A stretch of DNA of 64,000 bases from Anthoceros angustus (Eukaryota > Streptophyta > Anthocerotopsida > Anthocerotales > Anthocerotaceae). A program made the translations under genes and the position numbers. Under the pieces are notes generated by a model. That model searched no databases, was not told the origin of the DNA, and worked only from the letters and a program-made list of their open reading frames with translations. Below are positions 24,086 through 34,460 of this stretch, one piece after another (position 1 is the stretch's first letter; every line of letters begins with the position of its first letter). Location: positions 124,001-188,000 of the forward strand of contig MU008198.1 in assembly GCA_010909165.1 (NCBI GenBank), written 5' to 3'.

Positions 24086-24430
24086 TTTGCCCCTTCCGGG
24101 CCTTGGTGCGGAGTAGCTTTGCACTGCAACCCCACGGCCCACCGTTCAGCGGCCTCCAAGGATGGCTTCCGCCCGGAGTCACCCCAGCGCCTCCTAATCC
24201 TCGGTGCTTCCACGGAGAAGTGGCCGCAGCTGCATCCCCGACCTCCGTTCGGCGGCCTCAAGGATGGCTTCCGCCCAGTCGCCCCAAGCGCCTCCTAATC
24301 CCCTCGGGCACTTCCGTTACGGAGAGTGGCTTGACTGCATCCCCACAACCTCCGTTCAGCCGGCCTCAAGGTTAGTCTTGCACCCGAGAAATCACCATGA
24401 GCACCTCCACGAGCTCAGTCCGCCCCAGTG
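24085..24430. repeat. Tandem repeat, unit about 110 bases, right arm
   Basis: Three units with the core CAAGGATGGCTTCCGCCC followed by CCCCA(A)GCGCCTCCTAATCC. Units begin near 24,150, 24,255 and 24,365 (last one partial). Mirror of 8,690-9,070. Confidence 0.65.
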
Positions 24431-24784
24431 CGCACCCGCATCAAGCGTGTTGGAGCTCTCACGAGCTCTAAACACATCCTCTACCAATTAATCGCACTGC
24501 GGTGGCGGGAACTCACTCCGCTCCTCGAGCACAGGCCGAGCCAGCAGGTAGCGAAGATGGTACCTGGATAGTCTCACTGCCTTGGACGCCAGTTTCCTAT
24601 ATACCCCCATTACCCTAACTTCTAACTACGGCCTATGTATGTATATAACCAACCTCGCTAGTGTATGTACCTAACCACGGTCGCGGGTAACCACGGACGT
24701 AGCTCATCATGCGCCCTACGACTTCTTGCACCAGCTTCCCTTAAGCAGTAGATCCATGCAGGCGATGCCCACCAAACTAAACCT

Positions 24785-25022
24785 GGCCAGACCACTCAGC
24801 CGGACTTGGCGACCACTCGCCCGGACCTCTCAAGGCAGACCACTCCATCGGACCTCGCCGGCCAGACCTCCACGTCGCAGGGCAGACCACTCCAGGCGGA
24901 CCTCGCCGGACCGGACCACTCGTGACCTCGCAGGCGGACCACTCCATCGGACCTCGCCCGGACGGACCACTCCGTCGGACCTGGCCCGGACGGACCACTC
25001 GTCCTCCAGCGGACCGGTCTAG
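24785..25022. repeat. GC-rich minisatellite, right arm
   Basis: Units built on CGGACCTCGCC and GACCACTC, 20-30 bases each, mirror the array at 7,970-8,275. Confidence 0.7.
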
Positions 25023-26390
25023 GGATTGCTGCTTGTAGAGTCTGATCCAGCGCCGAAATGGCCTTATTGGCTAACTCCTCCCTATCCTCTTACTTGATGC
25101 TGACTCAAAAAAAAGGCAAAACAAAGCTTATGGAAAATACGGACGCCGGTTGGCACTCCACATCCCAGCATTTTTGGTACATCCATAGTACACACAAGTG
25201 TGTTTCTTCTTGGTAAGTTGATTTGCCCCCTCAGTGCTCCACCACCCGACTCACCACCTCCACACACCTTGTTCACGCCCTCTATCAGTGTCGTCACTCC
25301 ATCCCAGTCAGCGGCCTCCACCCTCCCATACATGAAATCTGCCTGGCGGTCCTCGGGAACACCTCCACCTTTTTTTCCATTATTTGCTTGCCCACGGCCT
25401 GACGGCCCTCGTTGCCTGCCTCCATTGCCCCAATCCGGGCATGCGCCTACCAACCCTAGGCAATCGTGGTGTCGCGGGCACCATAATATAAATCCACCTT
25501 GTCACTCGGTTCCCCTCATTGCCTCCCTCCACACATGCTTCCTCAAGGCTAGCAGCCTCGGCCCGTCTCCACTTCCACGCTCCTTGTTCTTTAGTCGCCT
25601 TTCCCCCATTCAAAGTCCCGTTGTCCCTCGCCCCTCGGCCTCCTTCACTTCCCAAGCCCCTTGCGCCATGCATTCTTGATAGCCTCTCGTCGTCCATGTC
25701 ACCACCTCGTACCTTTGTGGAAGACCACATATACACTAGCCCCTCTACGAGTGTCGGGATGAGCGATTTTTTGTTTGGGAGTGTTGTATAGCAAAGTGCT
25801 TTGAGAATCGCTGGTAAGGTCTTTTATACGAATGGTCCTTGGCCTTGGGATAATAATTTTCTTTTGAACCTTAGGTTTTCGACCCGGATAGGTAGGTCGG
25901 AGATAGAGTCCTTGGGTTTTGGTGATTTTAGAAATAAGAAAGTGTCTATATATGTTAGGGGTGCCTACACACCGATGCCTTGATCAAGCGGGGAGGTAGC
26001 AGTTCCACCAGTGGCGAAAAAGCAGGGGCGTCACGACCCGAGAGTTACAACCCTAGTGGCGCAGGCAGATCGGGCCCGAGCGGACACACCCAGTAGCACC
26101 GGTGCATTTCCGGGCAGGCGTCGGAGGCGGGCTGCAAGCTGGTAGTAGCGCGCCGCTGCGCTGGCGAACTCTGTTTCATGCGGAGTGGACAGCGTCGATC
26201 GGTAGCCGGTGTGGCGGAGAAGAAGAACCGGCCTGGCAGTAGCGAGGAGGAAAAGAGCGGCAGGCGCCAGCGCAGCGAAGTGGAGGCGAGGTGGTGTCCC
26301 TTTTTACCGACCAGGCGTTTGCGGGAGGTGTTGGGTTCTTTTCACAGAAACAAGGAGAAGGATGCGCGCAAAATTTCCATGTACGTTGGC
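25022..26390. other. No recognisable gene
   Basis: Mirror of about 6,500-7,970. Open frames differ between the arms and none has a recognisable motif. Confidence 0.5.
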
Positions 26391-26401
26391 CAACATGGAC
26401 C

Positions 26402-26661
26402 CTTTGGAAGGTGAGAGCAGGCGACTGGTCACGAGGCTGGATGCGGAATTTATGGAGAAGAAATGGTGTTCTGACGATGGCATTGTGGTGCAGGTGGCGA
26501 TTGAGAACAAGTTGCAAGAGGAGGCGAGGAAGAGGCCATGGCGGGATTTGGGACTCTTTCGAGGCGGTGTAGGCGAAGCATCGGAGGATGGAAGCTTATT
26601 GGTGATCCCAGGAGAAGAGACCACGAGGCTGCGTGACTCGCTCATGAAACTGGAGAAGTGA
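26402..26661 (+). pseudogene. Unrecognised coding remnant, right arm
   Basis: A short open run rich in Glu, Lys and Arg, with words ENKLQEEARKRPWRDLGLF and LRDSLMKLEK, corresponds to the minus-strand remnant at about 6,095-6,390. The following 26,690-26,900 matches the 5,785-6,024 remnant. Function is unknown. The frame is not held in the other arm. Confidence 0.3.
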
Positions 26662-27009
26662 GTGAACAATGGATGGGTGACTTAGCTTCGTGTCTGCTTG
26701 GTGGTGGGATTAGCCAAGTGGATTTTGTGTTTCTGCGAGGAATCGGAGTTGGATCATATGGACCACTTGGTCTTTCTTCATGAGGTGGTTAAAGGTACTC
26801 AAATCGATTGAGGCGGATGATCTTTGAAAGAGCACGAGGAGAGGCGGTTGCTCTCCCTTCCTCCACCTCCTTGATTTCACCTTTTCTAATTCATGTGTTC
26901 GCGCGTTAATTGTGTGTCGCGAGGTAAGCAGAATTCATATAAGCACTTCGCAAACTAACCAAGCAAATCTAATACTGCGGTATATAGGTTACATCCCCCT
27001 TGGTTGGTT

Positions 27010-27660
27010 GGCCTTAAAAGGCCTTAAAACAAGGAGGAATGCTCGCGCGTCGTGGCACAAACACACTCCCGCAACGCATGAGTCCTCATCGCGGCTCTGG
27101 TCATGGCTTTGGCCTCCTCCATTATTGCATCTAGGACAGCTATGATCCTGACTTAATCCTCAATGGAAGGGTCTATATATACTAGACCACGGCATATATT
27201 CCTAAGATATCCTATTGGCATCGTATGCCGGAAATATCCTAAGAATACACTATAATATGCAAGGAATATGCCAAAGCATATTAGAGCTTATCCACTTAGC
27301 TATTGTATCCTAAGAATACACTATAATATGCAAGGAATATGCCAAAGCATATTACTTGAGCTTATCCACTTAGCTATTGCTAACCATGTTTAATTAACAC
27401 TAATCAATGCTTAATTAACATAAGCACATTAGATTAATTAACACTAATCAGCTTAATTAACATAAGCACTTTAGATTAATTAACACTAATTACTTACTTA
27501 AAGATAAGTAATTAGATTAATTAATGCTAATCAAACACTAAACCCAAGTGCAGATTAGTATCACACGGCATGACACCGCCGCACGAGGTAAGCACTTGAA
27601 TTCATAAGCACTTCGACCAACAACCAAGCAAACAAATCTAATACGCATATATAGGTGCAA
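27010..27660 (-). mobile_element. 3' LTR region of the right-arm retroelement
   Basis: Reverse-orientation counterpart of 5,026-5,790. The polypurine-like run sits at about 27,664-27,672, LTR core start TGTGATACTAATC at 27,565 (minus), TATA at 27,173-27,182, and the paired internal repeats (TAGCTATTG words) at about 27,296 and 27,372. The flanking 100-base direct repeat recurs at about 26,930-26,990. Beyond it, GGCCTTAAAAGGCC at 27,009 matches the element leader at 31,905 and 33,435. Confidence 0.72.
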
Positions 27661-27782
27661 CCAATCCCCCTCGATAATGTGAGACTCTAAGTCAAAACAT
27701 TATCATTAGTAGGACTACACACGACGCACCTCATGTAGCGCATTGTGCACAAAACCAATCTCCTTCGGAATGTCGCCCGAGG

Positions 27783-28060
27783 TTATGAACCTTGTCCATG
27801 AGTGGAGGCTTGTCTTGACATCCTTATGGGCCCGCTATGTGGACTACTCCCCACCCGCTTGCTCGCCATTTTCTTCTTGCCTTCATCGAGCCTGTGCCTC
27901 CCGCAAACACGTTCATTCTTGATTAGTTCTATGTGGAACTTCCCTTTGGTGTACTTCCCCATCTCCGCAAGCGTGAAAGCAAACACATGTCGCGATGCCT
28001 CCAACAACTCCTTTAGCCGACGCTGATTGCTCTTCAACTCGACGCTAACCACTCATGTGG
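27783..28060 (-). pseudogene. Truncated reverse transcriptase N-terminus, right-arm copy
   Basis: Reads VELKSNQRRLKELLEASRH, then FAFTLAEMGKYTKGKFHIEL, then an ASKRV-like end, the pre-RT linker of Ty3/gypsy elements. It stops exactly where the other two copies stop; no RT active site, RNase H or integrase follows before the LTR at 27,660. Confidence 0.75.
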
Positions 28061-28219
28061 CGTGGCTCGATGGCTTGCACGCTTCCTCTACGTGCTCGCC
28101 TCCTTGCCTCCAAACTCGCCTTCTCCTGTTGAGATCAGTCTTGAATATCCTTCACCCACCGAACCCGCCGCTCAACCCCGCCTTCTTTGTTTCGTTGGTA
28201 GCGACCCGCTAAACAACCA

Positions 28220-29130
28220 GTCATCATGTTCACGCCAATGCTTGCCCAAGCAATCGACACTGCCTTCTGGCCACTCCTGTCTCGTGGCGTGTCTTGATCA
28301 AATCCATGGCCAACTCCTCTGTGGTTGGCTCTCTCCCCATGTCCGTCCACCACAACGCCGGGCCATGGTTCCAAGGCGTAAGACTTGGACTTAGACACAA
28401 AGGTTGGCCAAGCCGCCATGGGGTGTCCAGCGTGTTCACAGGAAGTGCGGCAGCTTGTCACCTTGATGACTTGTTGGGCATGCCTTCCGATGCTAGCACA
28501 TCCTTGACAACATGATTAGGTCGCTTGGTGAACGACCTGACACTTCAAATGTTCCAAGGGAGCAAGGTTAGTCCACATGGACCTCAACCTATGAGCCCTC
28601 GAACCAAATTGAGCGCATCCAATAGAAGCTCGACCCAACACTCCTCGGATCGTGGCAAAGTCCTCCGAACTTGCTTCTTCACGCTCATGCCGGCACATTC
28701 TCCAACATGTATCCACAAGGCCTTTCTTGCCCTTTCTGGATCAAGCGCAAGATCCTCATCAGTCATAGAACAATGCCGTTCGTGGATCCTTCGACCTTGA
28801 CCCTTGCCCGCAGAGGATAGTCCTTGACACTCCCAACCCCGCGATGACAAGGTCCACCGGCTTGCCCAAGACAACTCAAATGGGACAACCCTATCATGCG
28901 AACATCCATCGGCAGCGCCTGTAACCCTTCACCGACTCCCACGCCGAGGTTAGGTACTCCCCATCAAGTCTCTTACGCTCGTGACACAATCCTTGCTTTT
29001 GGATCCGGGTCACAATGCACGATCTTCGCACTTTGATGCCACACTTTAGCACCGCCCAAGCCGATCGATGCCTCCAAAGAGTTCCACGAGCACTATGCCG
29101 CCTTCCGAGGTCGCCATGTGATGACCGGTG
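28220..29130 (-). pseudogene. Retroelement-encoded cytosine-C5 DNA methyltransferase, right-arm copy
   Basis: Minus-strand copy of the enzyme at 3,560-4,535. Motif I (VELFGGI) lies at about 29,065-29,090, motif IV reads GWECQGLSSAGKGQG in one piece at about 28,800-28,845, motif VIII as GSRAHRLRSMWTNLAP at about 28,580-28,630, and motif X as RLLGQA at about 28,228-28,260. The residue before the catalytic Cys is Glu in place of the usual Pro. Frame changes near motif IV and after motif VIII break the gene. Upstream is the protease, downstream the RT stub. Confidence 0.82.
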
Positions 29131-29399
29131 TTTAGGTCACAAACAGCTCAACCCTAGGCAAGAACCATGAGCTCCGGCTCATAGGGCACCGGTCCTCTTG
29201 CACCATCCTCCATGCTTTTGCACGGCTCATTGCTGCATCACCAGCTCCCGAGTGACTTGAAGAACCTCCTCCGAGGGTGGTTGCAACCCTAGCTTGTTTT
29301 CCTCCTCCTCGCCGAAATCCTCCATCAGTCGATTGCGGTTGTTAGACACACGCCAAGAGGTTCAAGCACGTATGGCGTGTCCTTCACTACGGCGCCAAA

Positions 29400-29830
29400 C
29401 CGGGTGAGCTGTTGGCAATGAGGTTCTCATGATCCTTGCCATGCATGCAGAGGGATGCGGGCAATCCGCTCATCGGTTTTGCTCCAGCTTCTCCAGCCCG
29501 GTCGATAGTAGACTGCCTCCCACAAATCCACCATGACTCTGGTTTGTACAAAGCGCCCGCCAAGAAGACATCAAAAGTGTCTCGCATCTGACCAAGCAGT
29601 ACCTCGACAAAGGTGAAGTCTGCTGTTCTTGGTTTGAATGAAACCTTCAGCTTGTACCTTGTCACCCCAACACATGCTCCGTGGTCCCACATGTCCGGAT
29701 CTTCCACTTGGTTTCCTTCAACCTTTCTTGGTGGAGACCCAACGCTTCCTTCACTCTTCTTCCAACGATCACCGTGCTCCGGTGTCAATCAACACCTCCT
29801 TGGTGCGAATCCATTGATTTCAATGTGCCT
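29400..29830 (-). pseudogene. Retroelement aspartic protease with intact DTG, right-arm copy
   Basis: The catalytic Asp-Thr-Gly is at 29,778-29,786 (complement), preceded by hydrophobic residues and followed, after a one-base slip, by VIVGRRVKEALGL-like sequence. A second block (LYK then WICGRQSTIDRAG) lies near 29,470-29,560. Retropepsins act as dimers to process Gag-Pol. The intact triplet shows what the damaged left-arm copy lost. Confidence 0.7.
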
Positions 29831-29859
29831 CTCCGATTGTTGACCAAAGCCACTCCCAC

Positions 29860-31545
29860 TGCAAAGATTCCGCCTCCACGAGATGCTTGGCCCGAGGTCA
29901 AGAATGACATCATTGCCAATTGTGGCACATTGTCGACACTTGCTTCGCCTTCAAGGGTTGTCAACATCCGCCGAGTCAAACCCGACTTCCTTCACGCCAA
30001 CCCCATGTCTTGTAGGTGAAACATGGCATCTCAAGCTTTTGTGCCATCGCTCCGCCAAGAATCTGTGCATGGGTTTCTCCACATCGCCCACTGACTTTGA
30101 TGTTGCTCGCTGTTCTGGCAATGGCTCAAACGACTTTGGCATCTTGGCATAGGTTCGGAAGAGGATCCAAGCTTCCTTCCGTGTCTTCCGTGACCGGTGT
30201 CAAGACATCCTCTTCTTCCTCGAGCTATCTTCTCTCGTAGCTGCCAGAGGTTTCTTCCTGCCCTTGATCCGGTCACCGCCATGTATCCAAGCTTGTGCTC
30301 ATCTTCTTCGTCCTCGATGATGAAGCCGCTCTCCTTGATCTTCGCCCGCACCAACTTCTCCAGCTTTGCAAGTGCCACGAGCTGCCCATCGCCTTCTTTG
30401 ATGCTTCCCGCTTTCTTTTGTCCACGGACTTCGCCGGCCTCCACGGCGCCTTTGCTCTTCACGATTTTGTGGATGAGGTTGGCGAGATGCATTGGCGGGG
30501 TTGCTCGATAACCCGTAGGCCGCAATTCCGGATGCTTCTCCCAACATGCCGCTTCATTGTGCCTGCACCTCCCACACCTAGGGCATGGCTCCTCACCCTT
30601 GACTCCTCCGAATGCATGCTCGCACTCATGAGGGAATGGTCCGTCCTCGGCACCTCACGCAGGGCTCGCCACTTGGGCTGTGGGCTGGCTTGTCTCGCCG
30701 AGCTCCTCCACTGACCTCCGCTTGGCCATGTCGCCCACCACTCCTACTTGTGTTGGAGTAATCACTTGCAACAAAGACGAGAAAGTGTCGCGGCCCTATC
30801 TTGTCGCCCATCTCGTACACTTCCTTGAGGGTGTAGTGTTGCCCCTTCGTGTGCACCGCTTGTTGCACCTTCATGCAGCATATGGCAATGCCTGCAAGTA
30901 TTCGCAGCCAGGTCACTCATGATCTTGGTGTCACGCATCAACCGGTCGATTCTTCGATAAGCCATCTTCAGCCTCACCGACTTCATCTTGAAGTGTGTCA
31001 CCGAGATCTTCTCATCCGTGCTTGGAAACTCCAGGAAGATGTCAACATCTCTTCGATGGGATCGTGCCCGTGCACCGCCTCCGCGACCGGGTTCCTTCGG
31101 AGCTTGAACTGCTACTCACCGGTCCTCCTGTGCGCCAACAGCCTCGCCTTGTGCTCGATAACGCCAATGCTTCATCCCCAAGTACTGATTTGGATGAAGC
31201 CGTATCGCTGTATCCGGTCTTCAATTCCATCTCCGCACACCGCACTGCATTTCGATGAAGTCCTCCAGCGCAGGCTCCCGTGAACAACTCCATTCGATCC
31301 TTGTCTCCTCCCATCTTGACGACTCCAAGAGACAAGTCCTCCTCATTGCCGCTCACCGAGTTGTCCCGAAAGACTAACGTGTCTTGTGTGTTGCCACTCA
31401 GATCCTTCAAAGATTGTTGATTGTGTCGCTGGGTTCCTCCGCGTCCTTCGGTACCAAAATCGAGTGTGCACTTCTCCTCTCTTGGTCGGGACTTGAATCC
31501 TCGATGGACTTGCTGGTTGGTAGCTCCGTCCGGATCGAGTGTCCA
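29860..31545 (-). pseudogene. Retroelement gag with CCHC zinc knuckle, right-arm copy
   Basis: The CCHC knuckle is at 30,544-30,585. Upstream in gag order: a capsid-like block with HFKMKS and VYEMGDKIG words (30,830-31,000), an NAKYLGMKHW-like block near 31,180, and the N-terminus near 31,540. Downstream of the knuckle is a Lys/Glu-rich stretch (30,290-30,480) and MPKSFEPLP near 30,130. Frames shift several times. A Thr/Ser-poor C-terminal part leads into the protease with the words FAVGVALVNNR near 29,845. Confidence 0.78.
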
Positions 31546-31670
31546 GCATGCACTCCAGGCGGTTAGTGGCTAGATCAAACCCTTAATCAAGGTTAACACA
31601 CCCGCTATCTTAGATCGTGATTAGTGAAACCTCTAAGTATCTATGCATGTTAAAATCGCATACAAATACT

Positions 31671-31789
31671 CTGCAGGCTATATCAAAAATGTGAGCTGGG
31701 TGAGTTGGATAGCAAAGGCATAGGAACTCCAGAGTTAAGCACCCGTGGGGTGGATCAGTACCTGGATGGGGTGCACAACTAGGACTTTT
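31671..31789 (+). ncRNA. 5S-rRNA-like sequence, copy 1 (probable pseudogene)
   Basis: The 3' two thirds resembles 5S rRNA with its internal promoter: GGAACTCCAGAGTTAAGCAC (box A region, 31,723-31,742), ATCAGTACCTGGATGGGGTG (intermediate element and box C region, 31,754-31,773), then a TTTT terminator at 31,786-31,789. The 5' third is diverged. Total length of about 118 bases matches 5S. It lies in the retroelement leader, on the strand opposite to gag. It may be a 5S pseudogene or a 5S-derived retroposed sequence; whether it is transcribed is unknown. Confidence 0.6.
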
Positions 31790-31961
31790 GGACAGAAAGT
31801 GAAATCAAATGGACTGATGACATACCCATGTCTATCCGCTTCCCCTTATCCCTTGAATCCGGGCCCAAGAGTAAAATACTCTTGTTTCTCCCTTGGTTGG
31901 TTGGCCTTAAAAGGCCAGCCCCTGTGGAGGCCTCATTCCTCTCCTTGGTAGGGGCTTCTTC

Positions 31962-33080
31962 GCCTCCTCCACGGCGCCTTTGCTCTTCGATTTTGTGGAT
32001 GAGGTTGGCAGATGCATTGGCGGGGTTGCTGCTCGATAACGTAGGCCGCAATTCGGATGCTTCTCCCAACATGCCGCTTCATTGTGCCGTACCTCCACAC
32101 CTAGGGCATGGCTCCTCACCCTTGACTCCTCCGAATGCATGCTCGCACTCATGAGGGAATGGTCCGTCCTCGGCACCTCACGCAGGGCTCGTCACTTGGG
32201 CTGTGGGGTGGCTTGTCTCGCCGAGCTCCTCCCACCTCCGTCGGTCATGTCGTCCACCACTCCTACTTGTTGGAGTAATCACTTAGACCACGAGAAAGTG
32301 TCGGCCCTATCTTGTCGACCATCTCGTACACACTTGAGGGTGTAGTGTTGCCCCGCCGTCTTGTGCACCGCTTGTTGCACCTTCATGCGCGTGCATATGG
32401 CAATGCCTGCAAGTACTTCTCTGACCGGTCGGTCACTCATGATCTTGGTGTCACGTACCAACTGGTCGATTCTTGATAAGCCATCTTGGTCTCGCTGACT
32501 TCATCTTGAAGTGTGTCATCGGAGATCTTCTCATCCGTGCTTGCGAAACTCCAGTAGGAAGATGTCAAACATCTCTTGATGGGATCGTGCCCACTCGGTG
32601 CCGCTCTCTGCCTGGTTCCTTAGCTTGAGCGCTACTCACTGGTCCTCCATGCGCTCAACACTCGCCTTGTGCTCGCGATAGCCAATGCTTCATCCCCAAG
32701 TACTTGGCATTTGGATGAAGCCGTATCTTCGTGTATCCGGTCTTCAATTCCATCTCCGCACACCGCACGTACTTCTCGATGAAGTCCTCCGTGGCAAGGT
32801 GCCGCTCGTGAACAACTCCATTCGATCCTTGTCTCCTCCCATCTTGGACTCCAAGAGACAAGTCCTCCTCATTGCCGCTCACCGAGTTGTCGGCACTAAC
32901 GTGTCTTGTGTGTTGCCACTCACGGATCCTTCAAAGATTGTTGATTGTGTCATGGGTTCCTCCGCGTCCTTGTGGTACCAAAATCGAGTGGCACTTCTCC
33001 CTCTTGGTCGGGACTTGAATTCGCTCGATGGACTTGGTTGGTAGCTCCGTCCGGATCGAGTGTGTCCAGCATGCACTCCA
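31962..33080 (-). pseudogene. Second, partial gag in tandem
   Basis: The same gag N-terminal half recurs: start-like words near 33,070, ATEDFIEKY and an AEMELKTGYTK-like block near 32,750-32,800, and the HNEAACWEKHP half of the zinc knuckle near 32,060. The upstream Cys pair is damaged. At about 31,962-31,972 it fuses to a second copy of the leader sequence (31,790-31,960), so the structure is leader-gag(partial)-leader-gag. The junction word CGCCTCCTCCACGGCGCC is GC-rich. Confidence 0.75.
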
Positions 33081-33194
33081 GGCGGTTAGTGGCTAGATCA
33101 AACCCTTAATCAAGGTTAACACACCCCGCTATCTTAGATCGTGATTAGTGAAACCTCTAAGTATCTATGCATGTTAAAATCGCATACAAATACT

Positions 33195-33319
33195 CTGCAG
33201 GCTATGTATAAAAATGTGAGCTGGGTGAGTTGGATAGCAAAGGCATAGGAACTCCAGAGTTAAGCACCCGTGGGGTGGATCAGTACCTGGATGGGGTGCC
33301 GGCTAACTAGGACTTTTGG
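33195..33319 (+). ncRNA. 5S-rRNA-like sequence, copy 2 (probable pseudogene)
   Basis: Near-identical to the copy at 31,671, here with GGAACTCCAGAGTTAAGCAC (33,247-33,266) and CAGTACCTGGATGGGGTGCC (33,281-33,300), followed by TTTT at 33,314-33,317. It sits in the same place relative to the second leader and gag. Both copies share the same diverged 5' third, so they descend from one inserted 5S-like sequence. Confidence 0.62.
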
Positions 33320-33700
33320 ACAGAAAGTGAAATCAAATGGACTGATGACATACCCATGTCTATCCGCTTCTCCCTTATCCCTTGGAATCCGGGGCCCAAG
33401 AGTAAAATACTCTTGTTTCTCCCTTGGTTGGTTGGCCTTAAAAGGCCAGCCCCCTTGTGGAGGCCTCATTCCTCTCCTTGGTATGGGCTTCTTCGCCTTC
33501 TTCGCCTCCTCTCCTTGGCCTTGGGCTTTGCCTCCTCTCCTTGGCCTTGGGCTTCTTCTCCTCTCTCCTTGGCCTTGGACTTGGGCTTCTTCGCCTCTCT
33601 CCTTGGCCTTGGACTTGGGCTTGCCTCCTCTCCTTGGCCTTGGGCTTGGGCTTCTCCTCCTCCTTGGCCTTGGGCTTGGGCTTCCCTCTCTGGGCCTCAA
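33260..33700 (-). other. Retroelement leader frame, Lys/Arg/Pro-rich low complexity
   Basis: An open minus-strand frame of 146 codons built on a minisatellite (plus-strand unit CTTGGCCTTGGGCTTCTTCG, 33,480-33,715). It encodes repeats such as KPKSKAKERG and SPRPRRGG, followed by a non-repetitive tail. It sits between 5' LTR and gag. It may be a basic N-terminal extension of Gag or just untranslated leader. The shorter leader copy at 31,790-31,960 lacks the repeat array. Confidence 0.4.
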
Positions 33701-33752
33701 GCCTTGGGCACACTTCAGAGAGTCCCTTGCCTACTTGCTTAAAGAGCGGCCT

Positions 33753-33880
33753 CGCCTAGCACGGCCTAGCATCGCTAGCATCGCCTAGCATCGCCTAGCA
33801 CCTAGCATCGCCTAGCATCGCCTAGCATCGCCTAGCACGCCTAGCATCGCCTAGCATCACACTAAGCCTAGCACGGCCTA
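33753..33880. repeat. Decamer tandem repeat (GCCTAGCATC)
   Basis: About a dozen units of GCCTAGCATC with occasional shortened CACCTAG and CACG variants, between the leader minisatellite and the 5' LTR. It looks like replication slippage in the element leader. Confidence 0.85.
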
Positions 33881-33911
33881 TCTAGTGTACACACACGAGA
33901 TCATAGCTTGT

Positions 33912-34460
33912 AACAGGAGGGAGTAGCTCGCACGCCGCACAAACACACCTCCCACGAACAACACGCAAATTCCTCACACATCGCCTCGAGTCATAGCTTT
34001 GGCCTCCTCACAACGCTCCAGATATCTAGAGGACAAGCTATGATCCGAGCTTGTCCTCAATGGAAGGGTCTATATATACTAGACTCGCATCGGCATATTC
34101 CTAAGATATCCTATTGGCATCAAAGATAAATATCCTAAGAATACACTATAATATGCAATATGCCAAAGCATATTACTTGAGCTTATCCACTTAGCTATTG
34201 TATCCTAAGAATACACTATAATATGCAAGGAATATGCCAAAGCATATTACTTGAGCTTATCCACTTAGCTATTGCTAACCATGTTTAATTAACACTAATC
34301 AATGCTTAATATAAGCACATTAGATTAATTAACACTAATCAACGCTTAATTAACATAAGCACTTTAGATTAATTAACACTAATTACTTACTTAAAGATAA
34401 GTAATTAGATTAATTAATGCTAATCAAACACTAAACCCAAGTGCAGAGATTAGTATCACA
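33912..34460 (-). mobile_element. 5' LTR of the right-side retroelement
   Basis: On the minus strand it starts TGTGATACTAATC at 34,460 and ends near CTCCTGTTACA at about 33,912, giving TG...CA ends and about 549 bases. TATA is at 34,071-34,078. A perfect 11-bp hairpin (GAGGACAAGCT/AGCTTGTCCTC) follows at 34,029-34,058. The paired GCTAAGTGGATAAGCTCAAG-type repeats are at about 34,187 and 34,268. Beyond 34,460 the sequence is unrelated to the element, so this is the outer boundary. Unlike the 3' LTRs it lacks the flanking 98-base repeats. Confidence 0.75.
34029..34078 (-). promoter_or_regulatory. LTR TATA box and start-proximal hairpin
   Basis: TATATATA at 34,071-34,078 is followed 13 bases downstream by an 11-bp perfect inverted repeat with an 8-base loop (34,029-34,058). 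The predicted transcription start falls in the hairpin. The same stem, with a changed loop, is in the LTR at 44,733-44,762. Confidence 0.6.

Larger units (their letters stand above)
1088..31657. repeat. Giant inverted duplication, arms about 15 kb
   Basis: The left arm (about 1,088-16,545) reappears reverse-complemented as the right arm (about 16,550-31,657). Many landmarks pair up: CCHC knuckle 2,153/30,544, LTR TATA 5,505/27,173, CACTA end 11,019/22,224, and a protein-coding stretch 12,083/21,161. Mirror sums run from about 32,738 at the ends to 33,183 at the centre and 33,243 at 11-14 kb, so the arms differ by many small indels. It could be a real palindromic duplication or an assembly fold-back. 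The arms are not identical, which argues against a trivial copy of one sequence. Confidence 0.9.

Noticed and set aside
33195-33319. Functional 5S rRNA gene
   Set aside because: The 5' third does not match 5S closely enough and the sequence sits in a degraded retroelement, so pseudogene or 5S-derived insert is the safer call.
33753-33880. CRISPR-like array
   Set aside because: Perfect decamers without spacers in a eukaryotic retroelement leader; a slippage repeat.
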